Below, piece after piece: positions 35,850-44,452 of a DNA stretch of 64,000 bases. Under the pieces are notes generated by a model. It searched no databases. It worked only from the letters and a program-made list of their open reading frames with translations, and was not told the DNA's origin. Every line of letters begins with the position of its first letter. Position 1 is the first letter of the stretch. The position numbers and the translations under genes are program-made. The stretch comes from Candidatus Pedobacter colombiensis (GTDB lineage Bacteria > Bacteroidota > Bacteroidia > Sphingobacteriales > Sphingobacteriaceae): positions 868,001-932,000 of the forward strand of contig CP119313.1 of assembly GCA_029202485.1 (NCBI GenBank). Reading direction: 5' to 3'.

Positions 35850-37478
35850 ATGAAAAAAGATATAACTGCATATAAGATTATGATGTTCATTTGCTTTACA
35901 GCAATGTGCGGACTTGTAAGTGCTCAGGATAACATAAAATGGGAAAATCTATTTGACGGTAAAACTTTGACCGGTTGGAAGCAAATACAGGGCACTGCAA
36001 AGTATGAAGTGAAAGATGGAATGATTGTCGGTACTACTGTATTAAACTCCCCAAATAGCTTCCTGGTTACCGATAAAAATTATGGTGATTTTATCCTGGA
36101 GCTGGATTTTAAAGTAGATGAAGGTTTAAATTCAGGGATTCAGTTTAGAAGCAAAACGGACAAAAATTATAAAGATGGTATTGTAAATGGTTATCAGGTA
36201 GAAATTGATCCTGCTCAAAGTGCTTATACTAAAACTCCTGAAAATTATAATGCCAGGGGAGAAGTGATCCCGGCAGGAAAAGAACCTCGGAGTTGGACAG
36301 GTGGGATATATGATGAAAAGCGTAGGGGCTGGTTAAATGACTTGACCCACAATGAAGAAGCCCGAAAAGCTTTTAAACCGGGGGAGTGGAACCATTTCAG
36401 GATTGAAGCTTCGGGGTACCGAATCTATACCTGGATCAATGGTGTATTGGCGTCATCATTAGTAGATGATATGACCCCTTCAGGGTTTATAGGCTTGCAG
36501 GTACATGCTACAACAGAGAAAAATCTGATGAAGGTTTACTGGAAGAATATTCGTATCCAAAACCTGGATGTAAATTCGGCAAGTATCCATAAAAACGCAC
36601 AGGATTTAAAAAAGAAGGTGACAAAATCAGCCGTAAAGACCAGCTTGAATGCATTTTCTTTTGCCAAAAAACTCAACGATAAATCTATGTCTTTGTTTGA
36701 TCTGATTGATTATTCAGCTGATCATGGCTTTGATGCAGTCGATTTAACTGGTTATTATTTCCCGGGGTATCCGGCTATACCGAGCGATGAACTGATCAAT
36801 AACTTAAAAAGACACGCCTTTAAAAAGGGCGTTGACATTAGCGGAACTGCAGTAAGAAACAATTTTGCCGATCCTGATCCGGCAAAGAGAGCAGCCGATG
36901 TAAAACATGTGAAGGAATGGATAGATGTAGCGGTAAAATTGGGTGCACCGGTAGTAAGAGTGTTTGCAGGACCTGTACCGGCAGGCTATGAGAACAAGTG
37001 GAATGAGGTGGCTAAATACATGGCAGCAGCCCTAAAAGAATGTGCGGATTATGGAAAATTGAGAGGTGTGTTGGTTGGTGTACAAAATCATGGAGATTTC
37101 CTGAAAACAGCTGATGAAACAATTAAGCTGGTTAAAATGGTTGATTCGGATTGGTTTGGCGTTATTGTAGATACCGGATATTTTATTCAGGATGATCCTT
37201 ATATCGACATAGAAAAGGTAATGCCTTATGCCGTTAATTTTCAGGTAAAGGAAAGTCCGTTTGGCGTACTTAGCCGCATCCGTATTGATATGCCAAGGTT
37301 AATGCGTATTGTCAACAATAGTGGATATAGAGGTTACCTGCCAATTGAAACTTTGGGTGATAAAGTGATGAAAGGACAGCCGAAACCGGCATTCCCATTT
37401 AGACCTTATGAACCAAATAAATTGGTGCCGGCACTTTTAAAAGAACTCAAAACCGCCATCGCCAACGAATACCAATAA
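35850..37478 (+). CDS. DUF1080 domain fused to exported TIM-barrel protein, paralogue 4
   Basis: This 542-residue protein has a signal peptide ending LVSAQ; an ATG 12 bp upstream is also possible. Residues about 28-240 are a DUF1080 domain (WENLFDGKTLTGWKQ; DEGLNSGIQFRSK; EWNHFRIEASGYRIYTWING; GFIGLQVHA). A lysine-rich linker follows, then a TIM barrel at about 255-542 with the same motifs as paralogues 2 and 3 (VQNHGDFLKTADET, VIVDTGYF, FQVKESPFG, YLPIETL). The fusion puts a keto-glycoside-cleaving type domain and a probable hydratase/isomerase in one chain, which suggests consecutive steps. Confidence 0.83.
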   Translation: MKKDITAYKIMMFICFTAMCGLVSAQDNIKWENLFDGKTLTGWKQIQGTAKYEVKDGMIVGTTVLNSPNSFLVTDKNYGDFILELDFKVDEGLNSGIQFRSKTDKNYKDGIVNGYQVEIDPAQSAYTKTPENYNARGEVIPAGKEPRSWTGGIYDEKRRGWLNDLTHNEEARKAFKPGEWNHFRIEASGYRIYTWINGVLASSLVDDMTPSGFIGLQVHATTEKNLMKVYWKNIRIQNLDVNSASIHKNAQDLKKKVTKSAVKTSLNAFSFAKKLNDKSMSLFDLIDYSADHGFDAVDLTGYYFPGYPAIPSDELINNLKRHAFKKGVDISGTAVRNNFADPDPAKRAADVKHVKEWIDVAVKLGAPVVRVFAGPVPAGYENKWNEVAKYMAAALKECADYGKLRGVLVGVQNHGDFLKTADETIKLVKMVDSDWFGVIVDTGYFIQDDPYIDIEKVMPYAVNFQVKESPFGVLSRIRIDMPRLMRIVNNSGYRGYLPIETLGDKVMKGQPKPAFPFRPYEPNKLVPALLKELKTAIANEYQ

Positions 37479-37536
37479 AAACATTCAATAAATAATACAG
37501 TTGGATCAATAGATCCTTAAGCTAAGTAAATATTAT

Positions 37537-38718
37537 ATGGACAAGAAAATTATACGAGCTGGTATCGTGGGGTCGGGCTTTGCCGCAAGATTTCATTACG
37601 ACGCATTACAACGTGTGTTTAGCACAAAAGTGGAAATTGTAGGTGTATATTCTGTTGCAGCGGCAGAATTGGAAGAGTATACCCGATTGAGAAATCTTAA
37701 AGCATATCATAATCTTGATGAATTGATCGCTGACTGCGATTTAATACATATTTGTACGCCTCCTGTAACACATGAACCTATTGTTATTGCAGCTTTACAA
37801 CAAAATAAACATGCTATTGTAGAAAAACCATTTACCGGATACTTTGGTGATGGTACAGAAGGTTTTAATGGAGATACTTTCTCCAGGGAAGTAGGGTTGG
37901 AGCATACTGTTGCCAGTATCAGAAGAATGCTGGATGCGGAGAAGAAAAGTAAGGGCAGGATTATGTATGCTGAAAATTGGGTTTATGCACCGGCCATTCA
38001 AAAAGAACGGGAAATACTGGAAAAAACAGGGGCACAGATCATTTGGATGCACGGAGAACAGTCGCATTCGGGTTCCCATTCTCTAGCTTATGGTCAATGG
38101 AAATATTCTGGTGGAGGATCAATGATTGGAAAAGGGTGTCATCCGCTTACTGCTGCCATTTATTTAAAACATGTAGAGGGAAGAGCACGTAATGGACAAC
38201 CTATCCGGCCGGTAACTGTATCTTGTCGTACACATGCCATTACCCGGATGCCTGGCTTTAAAGACGAGGGGCATTTGCAGACTACCTTTAAGGATATTGA
38301 AGATTTTGCGATGCTACATTTGGTGTTTGAAGACGGTACGATTGCGGATTTGTTTGCCAGTGAGTTGGTATTGGGGGGGGTAAATAATAAGCTCGAAGTA
38401 AATACCAGTAATCATAGAACGATATGTAACATAGGGCCTAACAATGCCATGCAGGCCTATACCCCAAATGAAGAAAAATTTAAAGATATTTATGTGGTAG
38501 AAAAAACGGAAACCAAGCAAGGTTGGTCGTCCATATCACCTGATGAGGGCTGGTTTAATGGTTACCAGCATGAAATGGATGCTTTTTACAGATCCGCAGC
38601 ATTTGGCGATCCGGTAGAAAGCAACAGCAGTCTTGCAGCAGACGTGATGGCTACCATTTATGCGGGATATGTTTCTGCAGAACAGAGAGGTACTGAAGTA
38701 TCCATTGCCAATTTATAA
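37537..38718 (+). CDS. Gfo/Idh/MocA-family NAD(P)-dependent oxidoreductase
   Basis: This 393-residue cytosolic protein has an N-terminal Rossmann motif GIVGSGFAARFH and the catalytic-lysine motif VEKPFTG, then an alpha/beta C-terminal domain. There is no signal peptide. Family members oxidise or reduce sugar hydroxyls, often at C3, using NAD(P). In this locus it may create or reduce 3-keto-sugars acted on by the DUF1080 and TIM-barrel proteins. The gene begins 58 bp after the fused TIM-barrel gene and precedes the MFS transporter. Confidence 0.88.
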   Translation: MDKKIIRAGIVGSGFAARFHYDALQRVFSTKVEIVGVYSVAAAELEEYTRLRNLKAYHNLDELIADCDLIHICTPPVTHEPIVIAALQQNKHAIVEKPFTGYFGDGTEGFNGDTFSREVGLEHTVASIRRMLDAEKKSKGRIMYAENWVYAPAIQKEREILEKTGAQIIWMHGEQSHSGSHSLAYGQWKYSGGGSMIGKGCHPLTAAIYLKHVEGRARNGQPIRPVTVSCRTHAITRMPGFKDEGHLQTTFKDIEDFAMLHLVFEDGTIADLFASELVLGGVNNKLEVNTSNHRTICNIGPNNAMQAYTPNEEKFKDIYVVEKTETKQGWSSISPDEGWFNGYQHEMDAFYRSAAFGDPVESNSSLAADVMATIYAGYVSAEQRGTEVSIANL

Positions 38719-38761
38719 GTCGCTATTTTTTTAACAGTTGAATAAACCGATACGATCAGAT

Positions 38762-40048
38762 ATGAATACAGCTAAAATTGGCAATTACCGTTGGGTAGTT
38801 TGCGGCCTGCTCTTTTTTGCAACTACCATTAATTATATTGACAGGCAGGTTATTGGTTTGTTAAAGCCTACCCTTGAAAAGGAATTTAATTGGACAGAAG
38901 TCGATTATGGCTATATCGTGATGGCTTTTGCGGGCATGTATGCCCTTGGTTATGTTGTTTTTGGGAGTTTTATCGATAAAGTAGGTACTAAGATTGGTTA
39001 TAGCATTTCTGTTGTGGTATGGAGTATTGCAGCAATGCTCCACGCTATAGTGAAAGGTACTGTGGGCTTTGGAATGGCGAGAGGGTTATTAGGCTTATCC
39101 GAAGCCGGAAACTTTCCGGCAGGTGTAAAGGCTGTGGCTGAGTGGTTTCCTAAAAAAGAACGTGCATTGGCTACAGGGATCTTTAATTCAGGTACCAGCA
39201 TAGGTGCTGTAGTAGCTCCTATTTTAGTGCCCTGGATTTTGGGTGTTTATGGCTGGCAAGAGGCCTTTTGGATTACGGGTGCATTGGGCTTTATCTGGTT
39301 GATCTTCTGGTTGATCTTTTATGAGGTGCCATCGAAACAAAAAAGACTGAAGCAGTCTGAATTTGATTTTATCCACAGCGATCCTGATGATGAAATACAG
39401 GAGAAGCCGGTAAAATTAAAATGGGTGCAGTTATTGGGGTTGCGTCAAACCTGGGTGTTTATTGTGGGTAAAGTATTGACCGATCCGATCTGGTGGTTCT
39501 TTCTGTTTTGGTTACCCGCCTACTTTGCTGATACCTTTGCTTTAGATCTTAAAAAGCCAAGTATGCATCTTGCGGTAGTTTATGCTGCTACCACTTTTGG
39601 TAGTATTGGTGGTGGATACTTGTCATCCTACTTTATTAAACGAGGTTGGCCGGTATTAAAAGCGAGAAAAAGAACTTTATTGATTGTTTCTATTGCGGTG
39701 ATCCCTATTTTCTTTGCGCAGTTTGCCACCAATATTTGGGTAGCAGTGGGTATCATCAGTATTGCAACAGCGGCGCATCAAGCCTGGAGCGCGAATATTT
39801 TCACTATTGTTTCCGATATTGTACCTAAACAGGCTGTAAGTTCAGTGGTAGGTATTGGGGGGATGTCGGGCTCAATAGCCTCTACACTTTTTCCTTTGCT
39901 GGTTGGATCTCTGTTGGCCTATTACAAGGGTATTGGAAATATTTCTGCCGCATATAATATTTTATTTATCATATGTGGTTGTGCCTATTTCCTGGCCTGG
40001 TTAATCATACAAATCCTGACCAAACGGATGAAACCAATTATTCTATAA
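38762..40048 (+). CDS. MFS transporter of the hexuronate (ExuT/GudP) type
   Basis: This 428-residue protein has twelve membrane helices. The start of helix 1 (WVVCGLLFFATTINYIDRQVIG) is characteristic of the anion:cation symporter branch that includes ExuT and GudP. It probably carries a monouronate or related acid sugar across the inner membrane. ATG at 38762 is chosen over an upstream TTG that would add eight residues with no benefit. Its place next to oxidoreductase genes and a KdgF-like gene supports a uronate substrate. Confidence 0.88.
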   Translation: MNTAKIGNYRWVVCGLLFFATTINYIDRQVIGLLKPTLEKEFNWTEVDYGYIVMAFAGMYALGYVVFGSFIDKVGTKIGYSISVVVWSIAAMLHAIVKGTVGFGMARGLLGLSEAGNFPAGVKAVAEWFPKKERALATGIFNSGTSIGAVVAPILVPWILGVYGWQEAFWITGALGFIWLIFWLIFYEVPSKQKRLKQSEFDFIHSDPDDEIQEKPVKLKWVQLLGLRQTWVFIVGKVLTDPIWWFFLFWLPAYFADTFALDLKKPSMHLAVVYAATTFGSIGGGYLSSYFIKRGWPVLKARKRTLLIVSIAVIPIFFAQFATNIWVAVGIISIATAAHQAWSANIFTIVSDIVPKQAVSSVVGIGGMSGSIASTLFPLLVGSLLAYYKGIGNISAAYNILFIICGCAYFLAWLIIQILTKRMKPIIL

Positions 40049-40061
40049 ACAAAATACTTCT

Positions 40062-41432
40062 ATGAAATATATTAAACCTAATTGTCTAATGATCGCTTTG
40101 TTTGCTTTGTCTTGTAAAATGCCTTCAAAAGAAAGCGATTCGAAAATTAAATTAATCACTTTAGATCCAGGGCATTTTCATGCGGCATTGGTTCAGAAAT
40201 CAATGTATCCGGATGTAGATAGTACAGTATATGTATATGCCCCCGAGGGTCAGGATCTTGATCTTCATCTGGATAAGATTACCGCTTATAACCAGGATCC
40301 CATAAAACCTACATACTGGAAAGAGGATGTATATAAGGGCGAAGATTATTTAAAGCGGATGATTGCGGATAAAAAGGGTAACGTAGTGGTCATTTCCGGC
40401 AACAATCTGCGTAAAACGGAATACATTAAATCGTCTATTGATGCTGGATTTAATGTGTTGGCAGATAAGCCAATGGCGATTGATGAGGCTAATTTTGAAG
40501 TGCTGAAAACCACCTTTGCAACAGCCAGGGAGAAAAAGTTACTGTTGTATGATATCATGACCGAGCGATCGGAGATTACCAATATACTGCAGCGTGAATT
40601 GGTGGGGATACCGGAAATTTTTGGAACCCTTGAAAAGGGAAGCCCTGAACATCCTGCTGTAGAGATGGAAAGCATCCATTACTTCTATAAATATGTATCA
40701 GGAAAAGTATTAACCAGACCGGCTTGGTTTATGGATGTTAGTCAGCAGGGAGAAGGAATAGCTGATGTGGCCGTTCATCTTGTAGATTTGGTTCAATGGA
40801 GCTGCTTTCCTGATCAGATCATCAATTATGAGAAGGATGTTCAGGTAAATACTGCCCGGAGGTGGTCTACTCATATGACCTTGAGCCAGTTTACTGCCAT
40901 TACCAAAAATACGGCGTTCCCGGATTATTTAAAAAAGGATGTGAAAGACAGTGTTTTAAAAGTATATGCCAATGGTGAGATCAACTATAAGCTACATGAT
41001 GTATATGTGAAGGTTAAAGCACTCTGGGATTACAAGGCAAATGCGGGCGGGGATTCGCATTATGCAGTATTTAGGGGTACAAAAGCTAACTTGATTATCA
41101 AACAAGGTGAAGCGCAGGGTTATAAACCTACGCTCTATATCGAACCTGTAGGTTCAGCAAATGCTACGGTTTACGAAAAGGAGGTGTCTGATAAAATGAA
41201 TTTGCTTAAAGCAAAGTACGCCGGTGTTGAATTGAAAAAAGTGGATAAGGGATGGGAAGTGATCATTCCGGAACATTATAAGAATGGACATGAAGCTCAT
41301 TTTGCTCAAGTGATGGATAGGTTTTTATCGTACCTTAAAAATGGAGATATGCCAGCCTGGGAGGTTCCAAATATGATTGCTAAATATTACACCACAACAA
41401 AAGCACTAACTTTGGCAAAGAAGGGAGAGTAA
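40062..41432 (+). CDS. Gfo/Idh/MocA-like envelope protein with putative oxidoreductase C-terminal domain
   Basis: This 456-residue protein begins with a hydrophobic segment and a possible lipobox (FALSCKMP, Cys18). Its Rossmann-like start reads LITLDPGHFHAALVQ, without the usual GxGxxG/A loop. A later NVLADKPMAID segment matches the family's EKP region. The C-terminal half resembles the putative oxidoreductase C-terminal domain. It is therefore likely exported, and either binds a nucleotide tightly or has lost that ability. Role in the locus is unclear; sugar binding or a redox step in the periplasm are options. Confidence 0.78.
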   Translation: MKYIKPNCLMIALFALSCKMPSKESDSKIKLITLDPGHFHAALVQKSMYPDVDSTVYVYAPEGQDLDLHLDKITAYNQDPIKPTYWKEDVYKGEDYLKRMIADKKGNVVVISGNNLRKTEYIKSSIDAGFNVLADKPMAIDEANFEVLKTTFATAREKKLLLYDIMTERSEITNILQRELVGIPEIFGTLEKGSPEHPAVEMESIHYFYKYVSGKVLTRPAWFMDVSQQGEGIADVAVHLVDLVQWSCFPDQIINYEKDVQVNTARRWSTHMTLSQFTAITKNTAFPDYLKKDVKDSVLKVYANGEINYKLHDVYVKVKALWDYKANAGGDSHYAVFRGTKANLIIKQGEAQGYKPTLYIEPVGSANATVYEKEVSDKMNLLKAKYAGVELKKVDKGWEVIIPEHYKNGHEAHFAQVMDRFLSYLKNGDMPAWEVPNMIAKYYTTTKALTLAKKGE

Positions 41433-41438
41433 ATTAAG

Positions 41439-42434
41439 ATGGGAAATAAAGTGAAGTGGGGGATACTTGGGAATGCCAAAATTGCCCGCGAAAAGGTAAT
41501 ACCTGCTCTGCAGAAAAGTCCGTACTGTAAAGTGATGGCCATTGCCTCCAGAAATAAAATAACTGTTAAAAAGACAGCCCGGCTCTTAAAAATAGAAAAA
41601 GCCTATGGAAGTTACGAGGAGCTGTTAAATGATAAAGGAATTGATGCAATATACATTCCATTGCCAAATCACTTGCATGTAGAGTGGGCAATTAAATGTA
41701 TTAAAGCTGGTAAGCATGTACTTTGCGAAAAGCCTGTTGGTCTTTCTTATGCTGATGCTTTGAGGTTACAGGAAGTTGCAAATCTACATCCCAAAATTAA
41801 GGTGATGGAAGGGTTTATGTATCATTTTCACCCCCAATGGCAACAAGCTAAAAGATTGGTCAATGCAAATAAAATCGGTGAGCTTAAAATGATCCAGTCT
41901 TTTTTTTCTTATTACAATGCCAGTCCTGATAACATAAGAAATCGGGTTGATGTTGGTGGTGGAGGGTTGATGGATATTGGTTGTTACTGTATTTCGCTAT
42001 CCCGGTTTTTGTTTGGAGAGGAACCAACAGCTGTGTTGGGCTCAATTGAGCGGGACCCCATCATGAATACTGATCGCTTGACATCTGGAATTTTAAATTT
42101 TGCAAAAGGAACTGCTACCTTTACCTGCGCTACACAGTTGATGCCTTATCAACGTGTAAATATTTTAGGTACGTTGGGACGAATTGAAATTGAGCTGCCA
42201 TTTAATCCATTACCGGATCAGCAGACAAAGCTCATTGTTTATGATAAAGATGGCATGAAGGAGATTGTTTTTGAAGCTGTAGATCAATATACGCTTCAGG
42301 CAAATGCATTTTCGAAAGCAATTAATGATGGGGACGTTGTACCATTTGGTTTGCAAGATAGCTTAAGTAATATGAAAGTAATAGATGCTATTTTTGAAAG
42401 TGAACGTACTAAAAACCGGGTAAGTATAATTTAA
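41439..42434 (+). CDS. Gfo/Idh/MocA-family oxidoreductase
   Basis: This 331-residue cytosolic protein has an N-terminal nucleotide-binding strand GILGNAKIAREKVIPAL and the catalytic motif LCEKPVGLSY, followed by MEGFMYHFHPQW and a conserved GGGGLMDIGCYCIS segment, as in dehydrogenases of the glucose-fructose oxidoreductase group. It starts six bases after the previous stop. It is the third protein of this superfamily in the operon and lacks a signal peptide, so it acts on imported sugar. Confidence 0.9.
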   Translation: MGNKVKWGILGNAKIAREKVIPALQKSPYCKVMAIASRNKITVKKTARLLKIEKAYGSYEELLNDKGIDAIYIPLPNHLHVEWAIKCIKAGKHVLCEKPVGLSYADALRLQEVANLHPKIKVMEGFMYHFHPQWQQAKRLVNANKIGELKMIQSFFSYYNASPDNIRNRVDVGGGGLMDIGCYCISLSRFLFGEEPTAVLGSIERDPIMNTDRLTSGILNFAKGTATFTCATQLMPYQRVNILGTLGRIEIELPFNPLPDQQTKLIVYDKDGMKEIVFEAVDQYTLQANAFSKAINDGDVVPFGLQDSLSNMKVIDAIFESERTKNRVSII

Positions 42435-42464
42435 AGTGTTTAACTTAATTAGAGAAAAGAAGAT

Positions 42465-42809
42465 ATGAGTGAGTTATTAAAAAGTAAGAATTTTCAGCAA
42501 GGTGCGGATATTCCATGGGAATATGCCTCTCCAGGTATCCAGAGACAGATTTATGGTTATGATGACCGCGTAATGCTGGTAAAGGTTAAATTTGAAAAAG
42601 ATGCTGTAGGCTCAATTCACGAACACCCACATACACAGGTTAGCTATGTAGAAAGTGGTGTTTTTGAATTGACTATTGGAGATGAAAAACAGATCTTAAA
42701 AACGGGTGATGGTTTTTATGTACCGCCTAATACTTTACACGGTTCGGTATGTTTGGAGCCGGGCGTATTAATAGATGTATTTAGCCCACATAGGGAGGAC
42801 TTTATTTAG
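42465..42809 (+). CDS. kdgF: KdgF-like cupin (unsaturated uronate to ketouronate conversion)
   Basis: This 114-residue single cupin has the metal motif HxHxxxQ (His52, His54, Gln58) and His92 in PPNTLHG, and ends in FSPHREDF, the closing motif seen in KdgF proteins. KdgF converts 4,5-unsaturated monouronates, the products of polysaccharide lyases, to linear ketouronates. Finding it in an operon with an alginate-lyase-family domain and a hexuronate-type transporter makes this function likely. The remaining KDG pathway genes (KdgK, KdgA) are not in the window. Confidence 0.78.
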   Translation: MSELLKSKNFQQGADIPWEYASPGIQRQIYGYDDRVMLVKVKFEKDAVGSIHEHPHTQVSYVESGVFELTIGDEKQILKTGDGFYVPPNTLHGSVCLEPGVLIDVFSPHREDFI

Positions 42810-42814
42810 ACGCC

Positions 42815-43303
42815 ATGAAACCTAAAGAGTTAAAAACTACAATTGCCAGTTTAATTGATCATGTATCAGATCTGGTTCCTTTATACATGGAAAATGAAGA
42901 AGATAAGGCCAAAGCAAATGGGAATGTCGCAATTTGTTTGGTCGACGCTGAAGGTATGGTATATGGTAAAGTTTTTGGAACCGATAAGATAAGGGGAAGA
43001 GAGGCCTTTAGGGTAGCATGGGTTAAAGCCAGTCAGGTTTGGATTACCGGATTTAAAACCGGAGAGTATGAAAGATTGGTATTTAACAATGAAATTGAAG
43101 AGTCGAGGTATGGAATTCGAAAACCGGATTATGTAGGATGGGAAGGAGGACAGCCTATTTCCCTTGCCGATGGAACTGTATTGTCAGTTGGATTTAGTGG
43201 ATTTAGAAGTGCAACTGATCTTGAAATTGTACATAAAGCCTTATCTTTAATTCCGGGAGCAATTAAAAACAATGAATCAACAAATATTTATCAAACCATC
43301 TAA
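42815..43303 (+). CDS. GlcG/HbpS-like protein (DUF336-related)
   Basis: This 162-residue protein shows the GlcG/HbpS pattern: an early helix, NVAICLVDAEGMVYGKVFGTDKIRGREAFRVAWVKA, and a GFRSATDLEIVHKAL C-terminal helix. Members are small alpha/beta proteins, some binding haem or acting with sugar-acid catabolism; no catalytic residue can be assigned. It begins six bases after the cupin gene, in the same operon, which suggests an auxiliary metabolic role. Confidence 0.72.
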   Translation: MKPKELKTTIASLIDHVSDLVPLYMENEEDKAKANGNVAICLVDAEGMVYGKVFGTDKIRGREAFRVAWVKASQVWITGFKTGEYERLVFNNEIEESRYGIRKPDYVGWEGGQPISLADGTVLSVGFSGFRSATDLEIVHKALSLIPGAIKNNESTNIYQTI

Positions 43304-43306
43304 AAA

Positions 43307-43669
43307 ATGAAAAAAGTAATTCTATCAATTTGCATGCTGCTTGCAGCTGTAACATTTGCATCTGCTCAGGGCGGAGCAGCTAAACGTAAAGCTGAAATTA
43401 AAGAGGGTTTGAAGAATGAGGTTAAATTAACCGATACTCAAATTGAATCTGTTTTAGCCATCGAGGATGAGTTTAGGCCTAAAATGAGCGCTATTAAAAA
43501 TGATCAGGCATTGGATGAGGCTGGCAAAAAGGAAAAAAATAAGGTAGTAAGACAGGAAAAGAAAGAGAAAATGGAAGCTGCTTTAGGTAAAGAAAAAGCT
43601 AAGGAGGTAGACGAATTTTATTCGAAGCTGAAAAAGAAAAAGCCGGCTGACGAAAAAACAGAAAAGTAA
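43307..43669 (+). CDS. Small exported lysine-rich protein, Spy/CpxP-like in character
   Basis: This 120-residue protein has a signal peptide ending SAQ, then a highly charged helical body with LTDTQIESVLAIEDEFRPKM, the kind of motif found in Spy-like periplasmic chaperones, and a Lys/Glu-rich tail. Function is inferred only from this resemblance. It starts three bases after the previous stop and is the last gene of the polysaccharide operon before convergent transcription from the AlkB-like gene. Confidence 0.65.
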   Translation: MKKVILSICMLLAAVTFASAQGGAAKRKAEIKEGLKNEVKLTDTQIESVLAIEDEFRPKMSAIKNDQALDEAGKKEKNKVVRQEKKEKMEAALGKEKAKEVDEFYSKLKKKKPADEKTEK

Positions 43670-43696
43670 ATTTTAGCTGTAAAATGAGGGGTTAAG

Positions 43697-44305
43697 CTAA
43701 TGTTCAATCGTTCTGAAGGTTAGGTTAACCCTTTGTTTATGTGTCTGTTTGGTAGGAGGAAGTCTATGCAGCCAATGTGTTTGGATAGTGTCCTTCATCA
43801 CCAATAGGCTTCCATGCTCCAGGATTAAAGAAATGGTTTGCTTGCTTTGTTTGTGTTTAAAGGCGAACTTTCTTTCAGCTCCAAAACTCATAGAGCCAAT
43901 GGCTCCATTCTTTTTCAAGTCTTTTTCTCCGTCACTATGCCAGGCCATACCTTCTTCTCCGGTATGGTAAAGATTAAGCAGGCAGGAATTGAATGTTTCT
44001 CCAAGTGTTTTTTCTGCAATTTCTTTTAATTCCAGTAAGGCTGGGGTCCAGGGTAATGCTTTTTTTGTGGTGTTAGAATAAGTGTATTCAAATTCCATAT
44101 CTCCATACCACGCCACTTTTCGTTTGGTAAGTATATGTTTGCCAAAAATGATGGCTTCGTCATTTCTCCATTCGATGGTATTTAACAATATATCTAAATA
44201 ATAGTTGGCAGTTTGGGTAGACATTAATTTTCCATAATATTTAACTGTACCATCGTATGGCAATAAGTTATTGTGCTCGTCTATTTCGTTACTAAATAAA
44301 TCCAT
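43697..44305 (-). CDS. AlkB-like Fe(II)/2-oxoglutarate dioxygenase
   Basis: This 202-residue protein carries the iron ligands His123 and Asp125 in MAWHSDGE and His180 in WLHRLP, and 2-oxoglutarate-binding arginines in QRVNLTFR. The WxHRLP form resembles the eukaryotic ALKBH2/3 branch and many Bacteroidota homologues. It should repair alkylated bases in DNA or RNA by oxidative demethylation. It is a single gene, convergent with the polysaccharide operon with a gap of only 27 bp and no evident terminator. Confidence 0.9.
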   Translation of the reverse strand: MDLFSNEIDEHNNLLPYDGTVKYYGKLMSTQTANYYLDILLNTIEWRNDEAIIFGKHILTKRKVAWYGDMEFEYTYSNTTKKALPWTPALLELKEIAEKTLGETFNSCLLNLYHTGEEGMAWHSDGEKDLKKNGAIGSMSFGAERKFAFKHKQSKQTISLILEHGSLLVMKDTIQTHWLHRLPPTKQTHKQRVNLTFRTIEH

Positions 44306-44452
44306 TTTGTTTCGTTTAAAGATTAGTAATGACGCTTAATCTTAAGCCCAAATGTCATTAAAAATTATTTTGATTAAAATCTGATTCTTGCCTGGTTTTA
44401 TAAAATGCTTATATTCATTTCAAATAAAAACATATAACTTGCGCCATCAAAT

